From NCBI GenBank assembly GCA_013396915.1, contig VWZL01002774.1:450967-514966 (forward strand): 64,000 bases of DNA. The letters run 5' to 3'. The translations under genes and the position numbers were made by a program. The DNA is from Stercorarius parasiticus (lineage: Eukaryota; Chordata; Aves; Charadriiformes; Stercorariidae). Below the pieces are notes generated by a model. It made no database searches and was not told the DNA's origin. It saw only the letters and a list, made by a program, of their open reading frames with translations. Shown one piece after another: positions 12,101 through 27,100 of the stretch; positions within the stretch are counted from its first letter, which is position 1, and each line of letters opens with the position of its first letter.

Positions 12101-15100
12101 GGAAATTTGTAGCATGAGAAATATCAAACCACTGACACAGGAAAATACACCAAAGGGTTTTCATCTTCATATTTGTCAAAAAAACCCCAACAACAAAAAT
12201 TGTTTTCACAATTGCAATGCAAATAAATCTGGTGGTCTCTTTCTCTCCCTTCTTGCAATTTTTCTTCAGGTTTTGCAGGCATTCCAGCTTTGATATTCCA
12301 GTGATCCTAACCTAGATTAACAGACATACTTTCAAATAAGTTCCTAATAACCAGAAAGAGACAGCTGAGAGTTAAGTGCATTGATATTGCAGCCATACTT
12401 AGGTTGCAGTTCTGATTTATTAGGTTTAGGGGAAGTAGGATTTCAATGGAAATATAATTTGCAAAACTATATATTTTCATTCTCAGTCTTTTGAGGAAAA
12501 CATAAATGTAAGTCCTCATTGCAGATTTTTCGTGTGCATATCTGGTTATTGCCTGTATCATTAATCTTTAGGAAAAAAAAAAAAAGCCAAAGTAAAACCT
12601 AGATGTCAAGATACTGGTATAGCATGGAAAGAAAGTTAAGGTTTTAGTTATACAAATTTATAACCATTTTGGTCCTTTTATTTCTATTTTTAAGGGAAGA
12701 AGGGGAATGAAACTCTTCATCCTCTATTTTTGAGTTGGAAACCGCCCCCTTGCTACAACTCAAAGCCCTCACTATATTAGCTTGAGTACCCTGATTTATC
12801 TCTTCCATGTTACTGCCCGTGCTGTCGTTACATCGAGATGGCTGTAATTCAGAATCACTTGGGCAGCAGCAACATTAGTGTGAGGTCATGGAAAGCCTAC
12901 TATGCCTTGGTGACTGAGGGCAAGTGAAGGAAACTCATTATCCAGTTCATGCAGAGTTTAGCAATGCATGCAGTTTGTGACTTCCCATAGCTCCGCCCCC
13001 TTCCCCCCCAAAGTTTCCATTCCACTCCCTCTTTGTGTATCAACATCTATATTTAAGGAGGAGATTCTTTGAGCACACAATGAATACTGATTCTATTGAT
13101 TTATGGAGAACAGTTACAGGGTCACATCCCTGATCTATGTTTTGTCAATTAAATTGAGCAAAATACAATTTTACAGTGTGTTCTGCCTGTGTGTGTGAAT
13201 ACGGTTTGTTTGTAAATAAATATGTTTTGAATAACAAAAACAAATAAGTGTTTTTCTTTTGCCAGGAGTGTAATTACTTAACAGAAATAACATACCCGTA
13301 TTTGCACAGACATATACACAGCTATAGCTCCATTGAGTTCAGCAAAACTTAGAGTAACCTACATTAGCTAGGGATTTGACCATTTGTCTGCACTGTTTCC
13401 CTTAACTTTTATTCCCCCTAAATGATGTTTAATGCTTTGCTTGTAAATTATGTTTAATGTACCTGCTTGTAGGCCTTAACATAGAACACTGGATTTTTGG
13501 CATTAAGGAATTATATCGGTACTGGTAAGCTAGGGAGGGTCAGGGCATGCGTTTGAGCACTGGAAGATGACTCTGCTCTTTAATCGTTAACGTGCTCTCT
13601 GATGTGGTTTTAGCCAAAGCCGACCATCAAACTACTTGTCAATGCTTGGACACGGTCCAGGGGATAGCACAAGGCAGGGACAGTTTCCAGTAGTATGGAT
13701 GAGGCCATGGTGCGTTGAGGGAAGAGGATGGACGTGGTATGCTCTGTCACTTCCCCTCAGGGCCAGGAAGTGTGCCCAGGTCCTTTTCACTTTTGGTGGA
13801 GCCATTGCAGATATTCCTCTGTTGCCATACCTTAGTGGTTTAGATCAGACTTTTGAAGATGTTTGGGCACCTCACAGGATGCACAAAAGCACTCACGTGG
13901 TTCTTTGTTTCTCTGGACTTGATCCAAAAGGGATGTGGGCTTTCTATTGTTGAAGTTTTGGGTACCTTGATGGTGGGAATCTGTCAGCATGAAATGCCTA
14001 AGCTCCCTGTGCAGAGCAGGGGAGAATCAAGCATCTTGGAATGAGATTAAAGCCAGCTGGCACATAGAGAGAGCGCCTTCTAGAGCTTGTCCATAGGGAT
14101 GATTTGTCAACTTCCAGGCTGGAGAGCATAATCCAGGCACATGGATGTAGCAGTAGTTTACTTGTGTCCCAATGAATCTTGCAGTCATTGCTGCACGGTG
14201 GCTTCACGAGGGAGGGGAACTGCCGTTCTCCCAACACAGTTGCCTCTGGCCAGAGTGCTTTAACTGGGCTCTGGGTTTTGAAACTGCAAGGCAGGGGAAG
14301 AAATTTAATCTGTTTCCACATCCCAATGATAATTATGAAACTGCAGGAAGAGACTGAAATGTGACTTTTGAGGCGAAGACTTTGTGCTTTTAGGAGAAGC
14401 TACAACCACCATTACTGTTTACATGGAACCCCATGATGTCACGATGTGTGGAGCATCGTACGTTATATATACGCTCAAAACATGTATTTGGCCCAACACT
14501 GAGGGAGATGGGTAGAACTGAGACAAGTGCTTGGATTTTGCTTGAATTTATGACAGAGGTGCCAAGGTGCTTAGTCCTGTCGAAAATGAGCTGTTTCTGG
14601 ACACACGCAGGAGTAAAATTGCAAGTTGCCTGGTCAAAACCGAGGGTCATCTGGTGTTTGGTGGGATGGGTTTTCAGGATCTCAGGTGTGGGCTTAGGAA
14701 GTATTCAGGCATTTCAGGATTTAGATCCTAAACCCTTTTGTTAGATCTAATTCTCTGTGTCTCAGTTTCCTGTTTGTAAATGTAAACAATGTTTTCTCAT
14801 AGAGATGTTGCAAGGGTATATACATTAGAAATTGTGAAACTTCGCAAGTGTCACAGATGGGTAGAATTATTTTAGGACCTTGCCCTGCATAACCTGTGTA
14901 ATCTGGTTAAATATGTTAAGAGCTATTGTTTTTGCAGCTCTTATCTCTTCACTACTCACTTAAACAAACAGACTTATCTAGACTATTATCTTTTCCCCAT
15001 ATCCTCTTAGCCCTCTCATTTTTTCTGTTTGTTTATGCACTTACTGCAAATTTTAGATCTTGAGCTGTCTCAAAGAAGGACTGTAAGTTCATTGTTTTTG

Positions 15101-18100
15101 TGATGTCTGGTGGTCCTGATTTGGATCTGTATGAGATATTGCTGCTGTTAAAAAAGTCTAATTTATGCATCTGTACTGTATTATGCTTTGAATTACTTAA
15201 TGTTAGTAAAAGCTTTTTTTTTCTTCTCCCTAATTTGTATAGCGTTTTTACAAGAAAGCAGCTGCATTTGTGCTGAGAGCAGTTGGTAAACATTCTCCAC
15301 AGCTAGCTCAGGCAATAGTTCAGTGTGGAGCACTGGAAATGCTCGTGATTTGTTTGGAAGATTTTGACCCTGGAGTCAAAGAAGCTGCATCTTGGGCACT
15401 TGGGTATATTGCCCGACACAATTCAGGTAACAGGTTTCACATGTGTTATCTTTCAGCTTAATGCTATGTGAGATTTATAATAAATTGCATTATTGTAATG
15501 TTCATAAATAGAACAAGATGCTTTTTCTTCGTTATTGTTATAAAATCTTAAATTTGGAATAAAAACCTGCTCTAACTATAGCAGTCCGATAACGCTATAC
15601 CTTTAGTGGGAAACTGGCATATCTGACACTAGCAGCACCCAGTTATGAGAGGTGCTCTAAGAGGAGACGCATTGGGCCTGTGGCCAGGAAACAACACTCT
15701 TGTTTTATTCTCCTTCATGAAGAAATTTCAGAATCTTTATGTATTGCATAACTGTTACTGTGGAACAAAGTTTCTTTTGCTCGACATTAGTTCTTATTTT
15801 ATACACGTAGTAAAATGGAGAGGCCTAGGCAGAACCAAGTTTCATTCAGCTGACAGCAGTGCCTGCAGGATAAATGTGCCAAACGCATTGCACTGACTGT
15901 ATTATCATTAGCCAGTAGACCACACTCTTTTCCAAGGGTCAGGAATAGATCCTAGGAATCCGATATCGAGCAGTTCACTGCTGTCTCACAAGCAGTTGTA
16001 TAACTCACTGGCAGTGTCATGTTCCTATTTAAAAGCTGATCCATGTGTCTGGTAATTCTTTTACCTGCTATTTATATAGTTCAAGTAAAAGTTTAGAGCT
16101 ATGAATCAAAGAACAGAGGGAAGAGGCTGCTGTATGGAAAGGGTGGGAAAAATGGCTTGTGTTCATATTGTTTAAAGTTAAAATTTTTCTAGGATCACAA
16201 CATTAACACATGCATTTATGTTCGGTTTTGGCTTTAAAATGTACATAGACTGAATTTGGAAGTGATTTTCTTTTTTCTCTTTTTAATATGTGGAGTGCTG
16301 GAGTATGGAAATCATGGGGGATTTCCCCTTGCCACTTAGAGAGAGGGTTAACTTCCTGGGACAGACTCCGAAGTTGTCAGCACCTTCCTAACACTACTTT
16401 TTCTGGGGAACAGATTAATTTTTGGGGTACCTTTATGTACTAAAGGTCTTTTATCGTTTTGTCATTGGGTCTGAGTCCCACCTTTGGTTGAAAATAATTG
16501 TTGCTTCCATCTGAAAGATATTTGCTTAAGTGTCATTGGAAAGTGTTCCGTTGTATAAATGTGTGCAGTGTAAGTGTGTGTCTGTGTTACTCTTAACATA
16601 AACATTTCTGTAGTTTTGTTATGTCAGTAAATCAATATTGACTCACCTCAATTGCCCTTCATGCTATTCATTGCGTGAATGCTGGCTGATCTTTAGGGTG
16701 ATCCAGTTCACTCTGTGATGACATTGTCTGCAAAGATGGAGATGATGTGGGGGTATTGAAGACAACAAACTCCTTGTACAAATTTTTATTCCACAATCAA
16801 GAATTATTTATTCGAACAGCATTTTCAGAGATGAGGTTGAGATTGCAAGTGCTACCAAGCTGCAAGCATCAGGGTGTAGACAGATCACTAGATGTAATCA
16901 ATTTAAAAAAAAACCCAAAACAACAAACCACCAAACAAAATAAAACCCCAAAAAACCCTGAAAAAAATCATTCTTCCTCTGCCCAGTTATGGCCAATTCG
17001 GGGGATTTACCTTCCTCTATAGCACAGTCACAGGAAGTCTCTAAAATGATTACTGAAAGTAGAGGAGTTATACTGAAGAAAGATCACTCTGTGCATGGTG
17101 TGTTTCTTACACTCCTACAAGCATGCCTTTGCAACAGGATATTGTTGGAGATGGGATACAAAGATAGATGGACCTTTTCTTATCAACATCTGGTGTTTAC
17201 TGTTGAAGAAACTCTGGATTAGACTCACATGATAAAATTTGGCAGTTGTGATTTTCTGTCATTGACTGTATGTGGACACATATTGCAGCTTAAACTCTAA
17301 AAATAGAGTTGGGTGTGAAAGGGTTTTCCCCACCCACAAAAGGTTTTTCAGTTTCAAAAATGGTTTCAGTTCCAAGCTGGGACAACATTAAGACAAGATT
17401 TTTTTTCTGTCCTGAAAAGACTGGGAGGTAGGGAGGCTTATTTGCCCCCAGCAAGAATGGTTCAATAATTAGGGCATATGTCTGGGATGTATGTGGGAGA
17501 CAGATTAAAGTCCTGATCTGTCTTAGGCAGGATGTGAACCTCGGTTTCCCTGAATGCAAGCAAAGGCGCCCAGCATTAGGCGATAACTGTTTGCAATGGG
17601 AGGGTCTGTCTGCTTTTAATCAGAAATTCCATCCATGACCTGGTAAAGCTGCTCTCTAGGAACCGTGGTGTATGTTCCCATGAAAAGACTTCAGTTTTGA
17701 GAAATCAAGACTTCTTTTTTTTCCTGATGAATACATTTTCTGGTTAGCAAGTTTACTACTGTCTTCCTACAACAATCTCTTAAAATGCAGTTCTTCCGTG
17801 AACAGATGTTTCCAGAAGGCCTGTGAGATTTTAGATCAAGACAGATGTCTCATGAGATTTCAAGACACTAGAAATCTTGCCAGGTCAAACTCCAAAATTT
17901 AGGAACAGCTCTTGCAGTTCTGCTCTTTCTTGAAGATCCCTTTGAGCTGAATTTCAGACACTGATCTTAAAGTATACAGATCAGTGTGCTGTAATTTTGC
18001 CAGTCATTATTTCTACTGTATTATTTCTACTATTTGTGTTTGAAGTGTAAAGTGTTTCAAATACCATCAAGATACCTTCAAGTCCATGAAAAGCATTTTG

Positions 18101-21100
18101 TAAATTTTTACTTATACCATATTCAGTTACTTTTAAAATGCAAAATTCTTATGTTTGAGATATGCAGATAACTTAGCTTTCCATTTGCTTTGCCTACATA
18201 AAAGGTGTAATTTATTAGTTGTCTCATACCTGCTTCAGCATATTGTAAATTGGTAGGAAAACAAAAACAAACAGCACTATTTATACTTGAGCATATTATT
18301 GAGAGTGGAGGTACACTCATTTTCTGTCATAAAGTGGTGCTCTTAGGATCATAGGATGGCTCAGCTTGAAAGGACCTCAGGAGGTCTCTAGTCGAGCTTC
18401 CTGCTCAAAGCAGGGTCAGCTACAAGGTTAGGCCAGGTTGCTCAGATCTTCAGTGATTTGAGTCTAGCAGTAACTTTTTCTTATTCCGGGATCTAAACTT
18501 GCCCCATACTTAATGACCTCCATCCTTCTCCTGATGAAAGCTTTTGTCACTGGTTCCAGTGAAATCTTTATCACTGTGGTTGTAGTGGTCTGCATAAACC
18601 TGGGATTTTGAAGTGCAGCCTTTGGACTACTTGTGGGGATTAGGGTCTTCCTATGTGTCCATTAAATGATCACACAGTCCTCGGAAAAATACAGTATTGG
18701 TGGTTGTTTTTGTCAAAACCTGTTATTTCCTGTGGACACACCTGCCACCGCAGCTGGGTCTGTTTGAGAACCCTGGTCTGGACTGAAACTTGCATTTGCT
18801 TCCAAGCAAAGAAGGTTTGCCTTCCACTATGTGAATATGGCATTTGTTCCCAAGTGATTTTCCTTCTCTTGGGACTACCCCTGCACATTCACTTTCTCAC
18901 CTTCATCTTTTCTCCCTAATCTTTTTATCCATACTATTATTGCCAATATGTTAATGTTACGGATTTTTTTTTTTTTTTTCAATGTAACACTTTAGGCCAC
19001 TTTAGATCAATCCTATAAGACTTCCCATTGATTTCAGTGGATATGTAGTCAGGATCTTATTGACTCCTCTTCATTCACTTTCCACTCTTCCTGATCACAT
19101 AAACTCATGACTAGGCCTCAACTTACTGTAAATTAATTTCTTAGTTCCTGATGAGTACTTTTGTGTTGAGACAAATCAGTGTAACTCTGGTACAACTACT
19201 AGTTGAACTAGCAACTTCTTAAGCTCCAAAGTCTTTCTTTGTCAGTCTTTCTTTCACCTCCATGTGAGCCTGTCTTCATGTCTGCCGCATCTCCCTCTGC
19301 TAAAATCTTCCTCATATTGTTCTGGACCAAAGCAACTAATTTATGGTGGGTTTTGAGTCCAAGTTCTCTTGTCTCTGATCATATGTAGAATAACATTTCC
19401 TCCTTTCCCTCATGTAGGGAGAAGTCCTACTTCATCATCATGTAGTTGGACAGGTTCCTTGCTTCATACCCCAAACTGAAGTTCCAAGCCCAGGGTTTTC
19501 AAAACTTTCTATGGACTTACATGAGGTTTATAAAGTAGTTTTTCTCTGCTTTCTTCTCTTTGACTATTGGTCTTGTCTTTGCACAGATAACACAGTCTTG
19601 GCACTGTGTTCAGAAAAGTATTTTTGTAATTTGTTCCATCTTTTTTAATTTCTTTGACTGAATATTTTTTTTAAAAAATTTCTTCTTGACAACTGTTTTC
19701 TCTTTTAATTCTTTCTCAGCCTTTTTTTTTTCCACTTCTGTCTGTGTTTTATAATTGGACAGCAAAACTTCATTAATTCTTTGGTGTATCGTCTGAATTA
19801 AAGACGTTCTACCAAGTGGGAAGGTTAATTGAGCCTCTTTTTGAGAAAAAAAGAACTGCAATTATCATAGAATCAATTCTTAAAATCATAGTTTTGGGCT
19901 GAGTTTGCAGGGGAATGTAATGGGAAAATCTAAATTTTCTTTTGTCCCTGCTTCGACTTTCCTGTTTTTCTGAAAGTCCATTTACTGCTTGACTGTCTTT
20001 TGACACATGGTCCAGCCCTCCATGTGGTAAGTTACTAGCCATGAACCTTATAAACACCACTGGAAGAACAACCATTTAATTAACCATGACCAACAGTAAA
20101 CATCAGTATTTAAATGATATCAGACTTCCAACAGCAAGAGCTGATCTAAATTTAATCAGATTTAGTTTGCTCTTTTAAAATAACTTTTATGGTTACTTTT
20201 GCATGCCTGGGCACAGCTGTGACCTTAAAGTATTTCTCTTTCTCTCCCTACTTGAACTTCATGATTTCAGCTCATAAGGCATCAAAGAAACCCATTCTTC
20301 TAGTTCTGTTCTGTGCCTCTTGACATGATTTTCCTGATACTAGCATCTCCTTGGCAGACTGTAGGCAATTGAGTTGAGGCTCTGAAGTTGCTTCTGAGGC
20401 ACATTCAGATGGTTTATCTGGACCGTTGGTCAGTAGTTCATGATGTATTCCACTTGGTCAGTGTACAGCATCAAAATACAATTTGAAGAATACAAGTGTG
20501 GCTTCTTCCATGAAAGACTGAATGTAGCTTATACCACTTAGATTGATTAGCTAGTTTTCAGGTTTGTTTTCAGATACGTTTCAGGTACATTTCACTTCAA
20601 ATTTGTAAAATTGCAGATATAGCATTTGGCAGCATTTCAGCATTTTGTTGAAATCTTATTATTTGTGTGTATTTGGAGGGTGCACACTCTGCATTTTCAG
20701 TCAAATAGTTATTTGAAAAGTGAACCTCGAAGGGTTAATTTTGTATTAGTTTAAAAATTACTGCATTATTTATTATAATTTTGTGAGGTAATATTTATAC
20801 TTCGTTTAAAATATATCATAAAATAACATACAGTGTAAATATTTGACTTATCACATGTATTGGAGTGTGTGGCTATAATTCACTAATTGAAAACAAATCT
20901 GGTCAGAGACATTATTTGGATATTAACAATGTAATGATGACATGACTTACAGATTTCATGAAAAACTATATTAGTCTATGTATATTTAATGAAGTATGCT
21001 ATATTTTTCTTAGTGTGAAAATCTCTTTATGGATGGACTATAAATCAAAAGCTAAGTTAGAGTCTTGAAATACAACAGCCATATGTTGCCATGGTACTGT

Positions 21101-24100
21101 AAGTCAAGATAAATATTAAAGATAATAATGGATATGCATAATAAGGTGTAGCAAAACTGAACTAAGAATCTAATAGATTATTGAATCCCCCATGATTTTT
21201 ACCACTTTTTCAATACTATTTTAAAATAGCACAGCTTGGTTATAGTATAAATTTTGCTTCTGATATCCAGTAATTCTTAATTTAGGACTGTGATTAATGC
21301 TACATACACAGAGAGAGCTAATGAATTTCTAATAGTGTAATTTTTGTCCATGTCAGCTAATCATATGCTCAGATTATTATTTTTTTTCTTTTTTATTTAA
21401 GGTGCAGTTAGTTAATGATATTGTACTGATCTCAGCCACACAATATCCCACTGATGATATTTCTCATTTGTGTAATTGTGTATGATAACATTTTCATGTA
21501 ATTAAAGTATAAATTCTGTCTTGTCCCATGTATAGTACCAAAACGTAGTTTTGATCAGCAAGTTCCATTTTTCCAATCTTTTATGTAAGATAAATCTTTT
21601 ATGTATGTTTTTTGTATTTCTGTTTTTGGCATTTGATCTATGCTAATATCTGCTTATCATTTAAAGAGGGTAAAATGCTCTCTAATTAGGTGGTTGGTAA
21701 AATTTTGGTACTTTGGCTTTCTGTGTTGTTGTTAGCCATGCATAAAATGCTTTCCTATTGATCAGCGTAGAATAGCTGGGGTTTAAACAGCTGACATCTG
21801 CTTACTTTAAAAAAAGAAAAAGAAAACAGAATAACAAACCATTTCAGCCTAATCTACCTCAAATGTGTGCATGTAAATGGGGGTCCATCTATTGACCTGC
21901 ATTCTTTTCAGTTGTGGATTGGTCCACACGGTTTATGAAACCAGGAGGGCTGATTTGAAATGCAGATGTCGAGACAGTGAACTACACCCTCCCCTTTTTC
22001 CTTTGCTGTATCTGTCAGGGTGAAAAATGGCTTGCACAAGGGTCAGTCACCCATACTCACTTAATTACTTTCCTTGGACCTACAGAACTGTCACAAGCTG
22101 TGGTGGATGCAGGAGCTGTTCCTCTTTTAGTGCTCTGTATCCAGGAGCCAGAAATTGCTTTGAAAAGGATTGCTGCTTCAACTCTCAGTGATATTTCAAA
22201 GCATTCTCCAGAGTTAGCACAGACAGTAGTGGATGCAGGAGCTATCGCTCACTTAGCTCAGATGATCCTGAACCCTGATGCTAAACTGAAGGTATATTTA
22301 AAAATTATTTTTTAAAATCTCCATTATACCAGTCATTACTTGATATTGAAGCAAAGACACTGATGTGCATATTTATTTAGGAAGCTCTTGTTTTAGGCGT
22401 TAAGAAAATGTAACTACATAGTTAGTGACGAAGAGTTCTGAACATATTCACAGATTTAGCTACTGGATAAAAACTGCCGCTCTGTGAGGAACAGCTAAAC
22501 TAATACTTAAAGTGAATGGTATACATTTTTTTTTAGAATTAAATAGTGTATTAAGAATACAACAGATATTTTTCATAGATAAAATTTGCACCATTCAGTT
22601 ACAAAAAAGGTTTTGCATACTTGATTATACTATAAACTGGTTAATATTAAATGTATTATTGTATTTTAGAATGTACTATCTGATGTGAATAGCTGTTGTC
22701 GAAGGTTTCATCACTAGAGTTTAATTGACAAAAAAATTGTTTCTTAATCCAGTTAATTTTTCAGTCTTACTCTAACAGAAACAGAAGACAACATAAAAAT
22801 GCCACTTCAAACAAATAGATAAAAATTCTTTAATATAAGGTCTGACAGACCAAATTTATGCAAATAAACATACTTTCTGTAGTTTTCAATAAATTTTAAA
22901 TTATAGTTTTAAATGGTGTATATATATTTTCTTTTTTAATACATAGCAAGCTTGAATGGGATAAAACAAAGGAGAAACTTTTATTCAGGAACCAGCGAAT
23001 GTTCTGTGCCATTATATTCGTGCATGAATTGACTCAGTGAATTGTAAAATAGCTGTAATTGTTTTCCCTATCCTGCTTTGTTTTCCTTGGTGCAATAGAT
23101 TTTTGTGTGCAGGAGGAGTGTGTGCTGTGGGATGTTTGTATACTATTGATTTTATAACAATTTTTATTTACTAGCGTCAGGTGCTGTCAGCTCTAAGCCA
23201 AATAGCAAAGCATTCCGTGGATCTTGCAGAGTTGGTGGTTGAAGCAGAAATTTTCCCAGTTGTGCTCACATGCCTGAAGGACTCAGATGAATATGTCAAG
23301 AAAAATGGTGCAACTTTAATTAGAGAGATAGCAAAGCATACGCCTGAGGTAAAACCTTGAAAATGCAAATACAAGGTCATATCATTAGATTTTACACTTT
23401 AAATAAAATACAGAATTATTCTGTCATTTGCTTTTCGAAAGGGAGGGCAAATAGCTGTTTGGCATGTTCATTGGAAAAATATGGAAATGCTTGCTGATAT
23501 TATGAGATGTGTATTGAATATGAATTGGGTTAGGAAACTGGGAATCATATAATGTATACCTAGCTACTTCATTCCATAAAATATCTGCACAGAGAAGGAG
23601 TTTTAGGCTGATGGTATTGTCAGTCCTAGATATTAAAAATATCATGAGAAAAGCCTCACAGAAGTCATGATACCAGCTAATAAATGACAAGATCATCCTA
23701 TAACAATAATAGATGGTGTGTCTTTTAAAAAAATCTTCTGGAGTGCGGGGATCACATTTTAATTATTTTTCCAATACCAATGAAGGTCAAAAATTCTCTT
23801 ATTGTATTATTAAACTGATGGTAGTTTCTTTTATTAGCTTGAGTTAGTAATTTGAGTCTCAGCATTTGCGGTGTTTTTGCCAATAATTGATGCAGGAAGG
23901 TGGGGATGTTTGGCAAAGTCAATACAAAATAAATAGAAAAAACACATATTTATAACTAGGTTAATCTGTCAGACCATACAGATAATTAAAAGTTTCTAAA
24001 TATGATTCTGTAATTAAATACAAGCAATGTATTTGTGGAATACCCTAATGCTGAGCGCAGCAATTTCAAAAGCATGACACTAGCTTAACATTTGAGAAGT

Positions 24101-27100
24101 GTTTAAACATGAATATTGTGCTGTTTCTTCAGCCTGCTAATCTTGAAGCTGCTGGTGATTAGAGGTTGCAGGCTTGTGACATTTCCTGCTTTCTCTGCAC
24201 CTAATGAGCAATGCAACTTCACTTTCTCCAAAAAGTGAAGAAATTATTCTCAAAGGGGTGGCACTACAGTTGGAAGCCAAAGGCCAAACTCGCAAGACTG
24301 CAGGTTCAGTCAGAAGAGCAGCGAGCACAGGATGCTCCACAGAAGGGGAATTGGCCAGTCTAGCAGCTCTCCAGAGGAGCTGTAGGAAGTATCTGGGTGA
24401 CTCCCAGTGGGAAGTCACAGTCCACGTTCAACTTCAGAGTGACAGTGATCTCTGTTCATCTCTGAGCAACTCTATTCAAGCAACATGTGTTGCAGCAGAG
24501 ACAGATCGGCCAACGATATTTCTAGAGGAGTTGGCTGTGTTAGTCAGATGAGCGTCGTGGCTTTTCGATCTCAGCTCTCTATCTGCATATGCAGTAAAAT
24601 TCATGTGAAGGTCAGGATCTGGGGGACTTGCAGCGGGGCCTGAGGCGTACAGCACCAGGGAGTGTGTCTGTGCAGGAGCTCTGTCTACGTGGCTCTGCCC
24701 GGATGTAGGACTTGGTCATCACTGGCTGCAGTTCACAATCATGTGGACAGTTATTCCTGGGTAATAACTTCAAATTTCATCTAGCTGTTTCATGAAAAAA
24801 ACAATCCCCTTTCAAAGGCTCTAAGGCAACAGTGGATTTTGTGTTTATATAAATCAACTGGATTGGAAATTCACATGCATGGGTTTTGTTCGTTTGATTT
24901 CGACTTTTAAGAACATGTTTCTTTTTGCTTTGGAATCTTTGGGACAAATGTGATATACCTAACAAGATAGAAGAAAATAATCATAATATGAAATAATTTT
25001 AATTTCTATGCATTGTTGATATCATACATATACTACTGCTGTCCCTCAAGTGATGTGAGAAGTGATACCTTTTGGAAAGAAACATGTTGCATTGCTTGTT
25101 ACACGCAGCAAACATCATACACTGTGTGGACATGATTATCATTTATAAGCAAGGCTATGTTATTTGGCATTCTGGGGCAAACTCCATTGTCCATCCAGTG
25201 TGTTCCCTGGACACTTCCCTCAGAATACCCTAACATGGCAGAAAAACGTAGTCCAAGTTGGTTTTGTGCATCCATGACAGTTGTCTTTGGTTTGTGCCTC
25301 AGCAGCGGGATCCACAAAGGCTTTTATACCGCAGAGGTTATCTAGAATGCAGGTGAGAGGAGGAGTGGGTCTTTCCCGCTGTCCTTGCACAGAACATACG
25401 ATGTTGGCTTGGTAATGAGTGGGCACTAGTATGAAAGAATATCTGTCTCAGTAGGCGTGTCTTCAGGGGCATTCATGTATTAGGCGGTCATTTGCATGAT
25501 TCTTCAGTATGCTAATGGAATTGAGAATGTGTCATTCCATGCTATAAAGCATCAAGAATCCAGAGTCCTGATTTCCTTGCAGTAAAGTCAATCAAAACCA
25601 GAGTAGCAAAACAGCTTCATTCCTGAGAACTTCATGCTGCACTTAGCGCCCAATAGTCTGCATGGTACATAACTCTTATTCCAGCTTTATTTATAAATCG
25701 GGAGCAATATGTTTAAAGACTTTTCTAATGTAGTGCTTTATGCCTGTTGATACTATACAGTATCTGATCTCTTCCGTTTATCTTTTCAGCTTTCACAGCT
25801 TATAGTAAATGCAGGTGGAGTTGCTGCTGTGATTGATTGTATTGGCAGCTGCAGAGGGACTGTCAGACTGCCTGGCATCATGATGCTTGGTTATGTAGCG
25901 GCTCATTCGGAGAACCTGTCAATGGCAGTGATTGTCTCCAAGGTTAGCTATCACTTTGTCGTCTTCCTATAATTCTTCAGTGGTATTCTGAGAGATACAG
26001 ATTAACATAGGCAGAGAATGTATTTGGTGACAGAATTATATACTTGCTGTTGACAAATGCACTTTCTCCTAATATTGCTGCTTGCTGTGGCTGAAATTAT
26101 GTGGTAACCCAATCAAAGTGTGTCTTTATGAAGTTGAACCTTTTATAAAATGTCCTGGATTAGTTTGTGAACATCCATTTGTATTACGGTACATGATTTT
26201 TCTGTGTTGCAATTGCACGGGTACAGAAAATAAGCCAGTGAATTTCTATGGTCTGTTTCCTCTTAAAACGCATATTTGTGGCTACATCAAAACCCTTTTT
26301 GAAACAAGAATGTTTAATGGCACATTCTTCATTGCACTATCATGACTCTGCTAGTACTGCTAGAGTAATCTGGCAGCAGAAATCTTCAGGCTTGAAAAGA
26401 CCTCCGTTCCTAATGTAGTATAGTTTGATTCAGTTGTGCAAGTGAGGTTTCAAATGAGATAAGCTATACATTTTCAGGTTTAAATAAATTCTGCTGGGCA
26501 ATGATATAGAAGGGAGAGAATCTGCAATATTTGCAATAGGTGAAATTAGTGCCTGACATGATATTCTGATGTGAATAGTGCTAACTAATGACAGGAGGAA
26601 GAAAGTAATTTCACTGAGCATTTTTGGCCCATTTTCACACTCATTTAAAATATACTGTATGAATGGAAACAATGAAACAATAAAAAGAGAGGAACAGAAA
26701 TGTATTCTAGTAGGAATACAAGTTAAAAATGGAAATTGCTACAACAGAACATCAATAAGTGTGCAGGGAAGGTAGGAGTGATCAAAAAAATGCTCTTCTG
26801 CATTTGAAAACTAAAGAAATAGACACTTTTTCCTTGCCTTCTCCAGAGGCCCTTCTTCTCTGGATGTGTCTCCGTCTCTCCGCTTTCAGGGATGCCTAGA
26901 GCAAATATGCTCCTGCTGTTGAGTGCTTGACATTAAGTGGGATGAATTCAGGATTAAGTTCATGTGGAAGCACCTAAGCGATAAATTTTTGAAGAGTTGC
27001 TACCATATGGTTGCTACCCTAACTGGATGGGAGCACAATGAGAGATTTCATAGGGATCTGTGCAAACTCTCATGAAATAAAATATTTTAATGAATGATCT

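Larger units (their letters stand above)
15427..22085 (+). other. SPAG6 intron 4 (6.7 kb)
   Basis: The donor is gtaaca and the acceptor cctacag. It holds an A/C-only tract near 16,905, a CR1 3' fragment near 18,346, a T-run at 18,964-18,979 and a very AT-rich stretch from about 20,700 to 21,700. No gene is seen. Confidence 0.85.

Noticed and set aside
13636..14744. Cluster of frames of 60-107 codons on both strands in intron 3
   Set aside because: They overlap in several frames, share no homology I recognise and lie inside a cleanly spliced intron.
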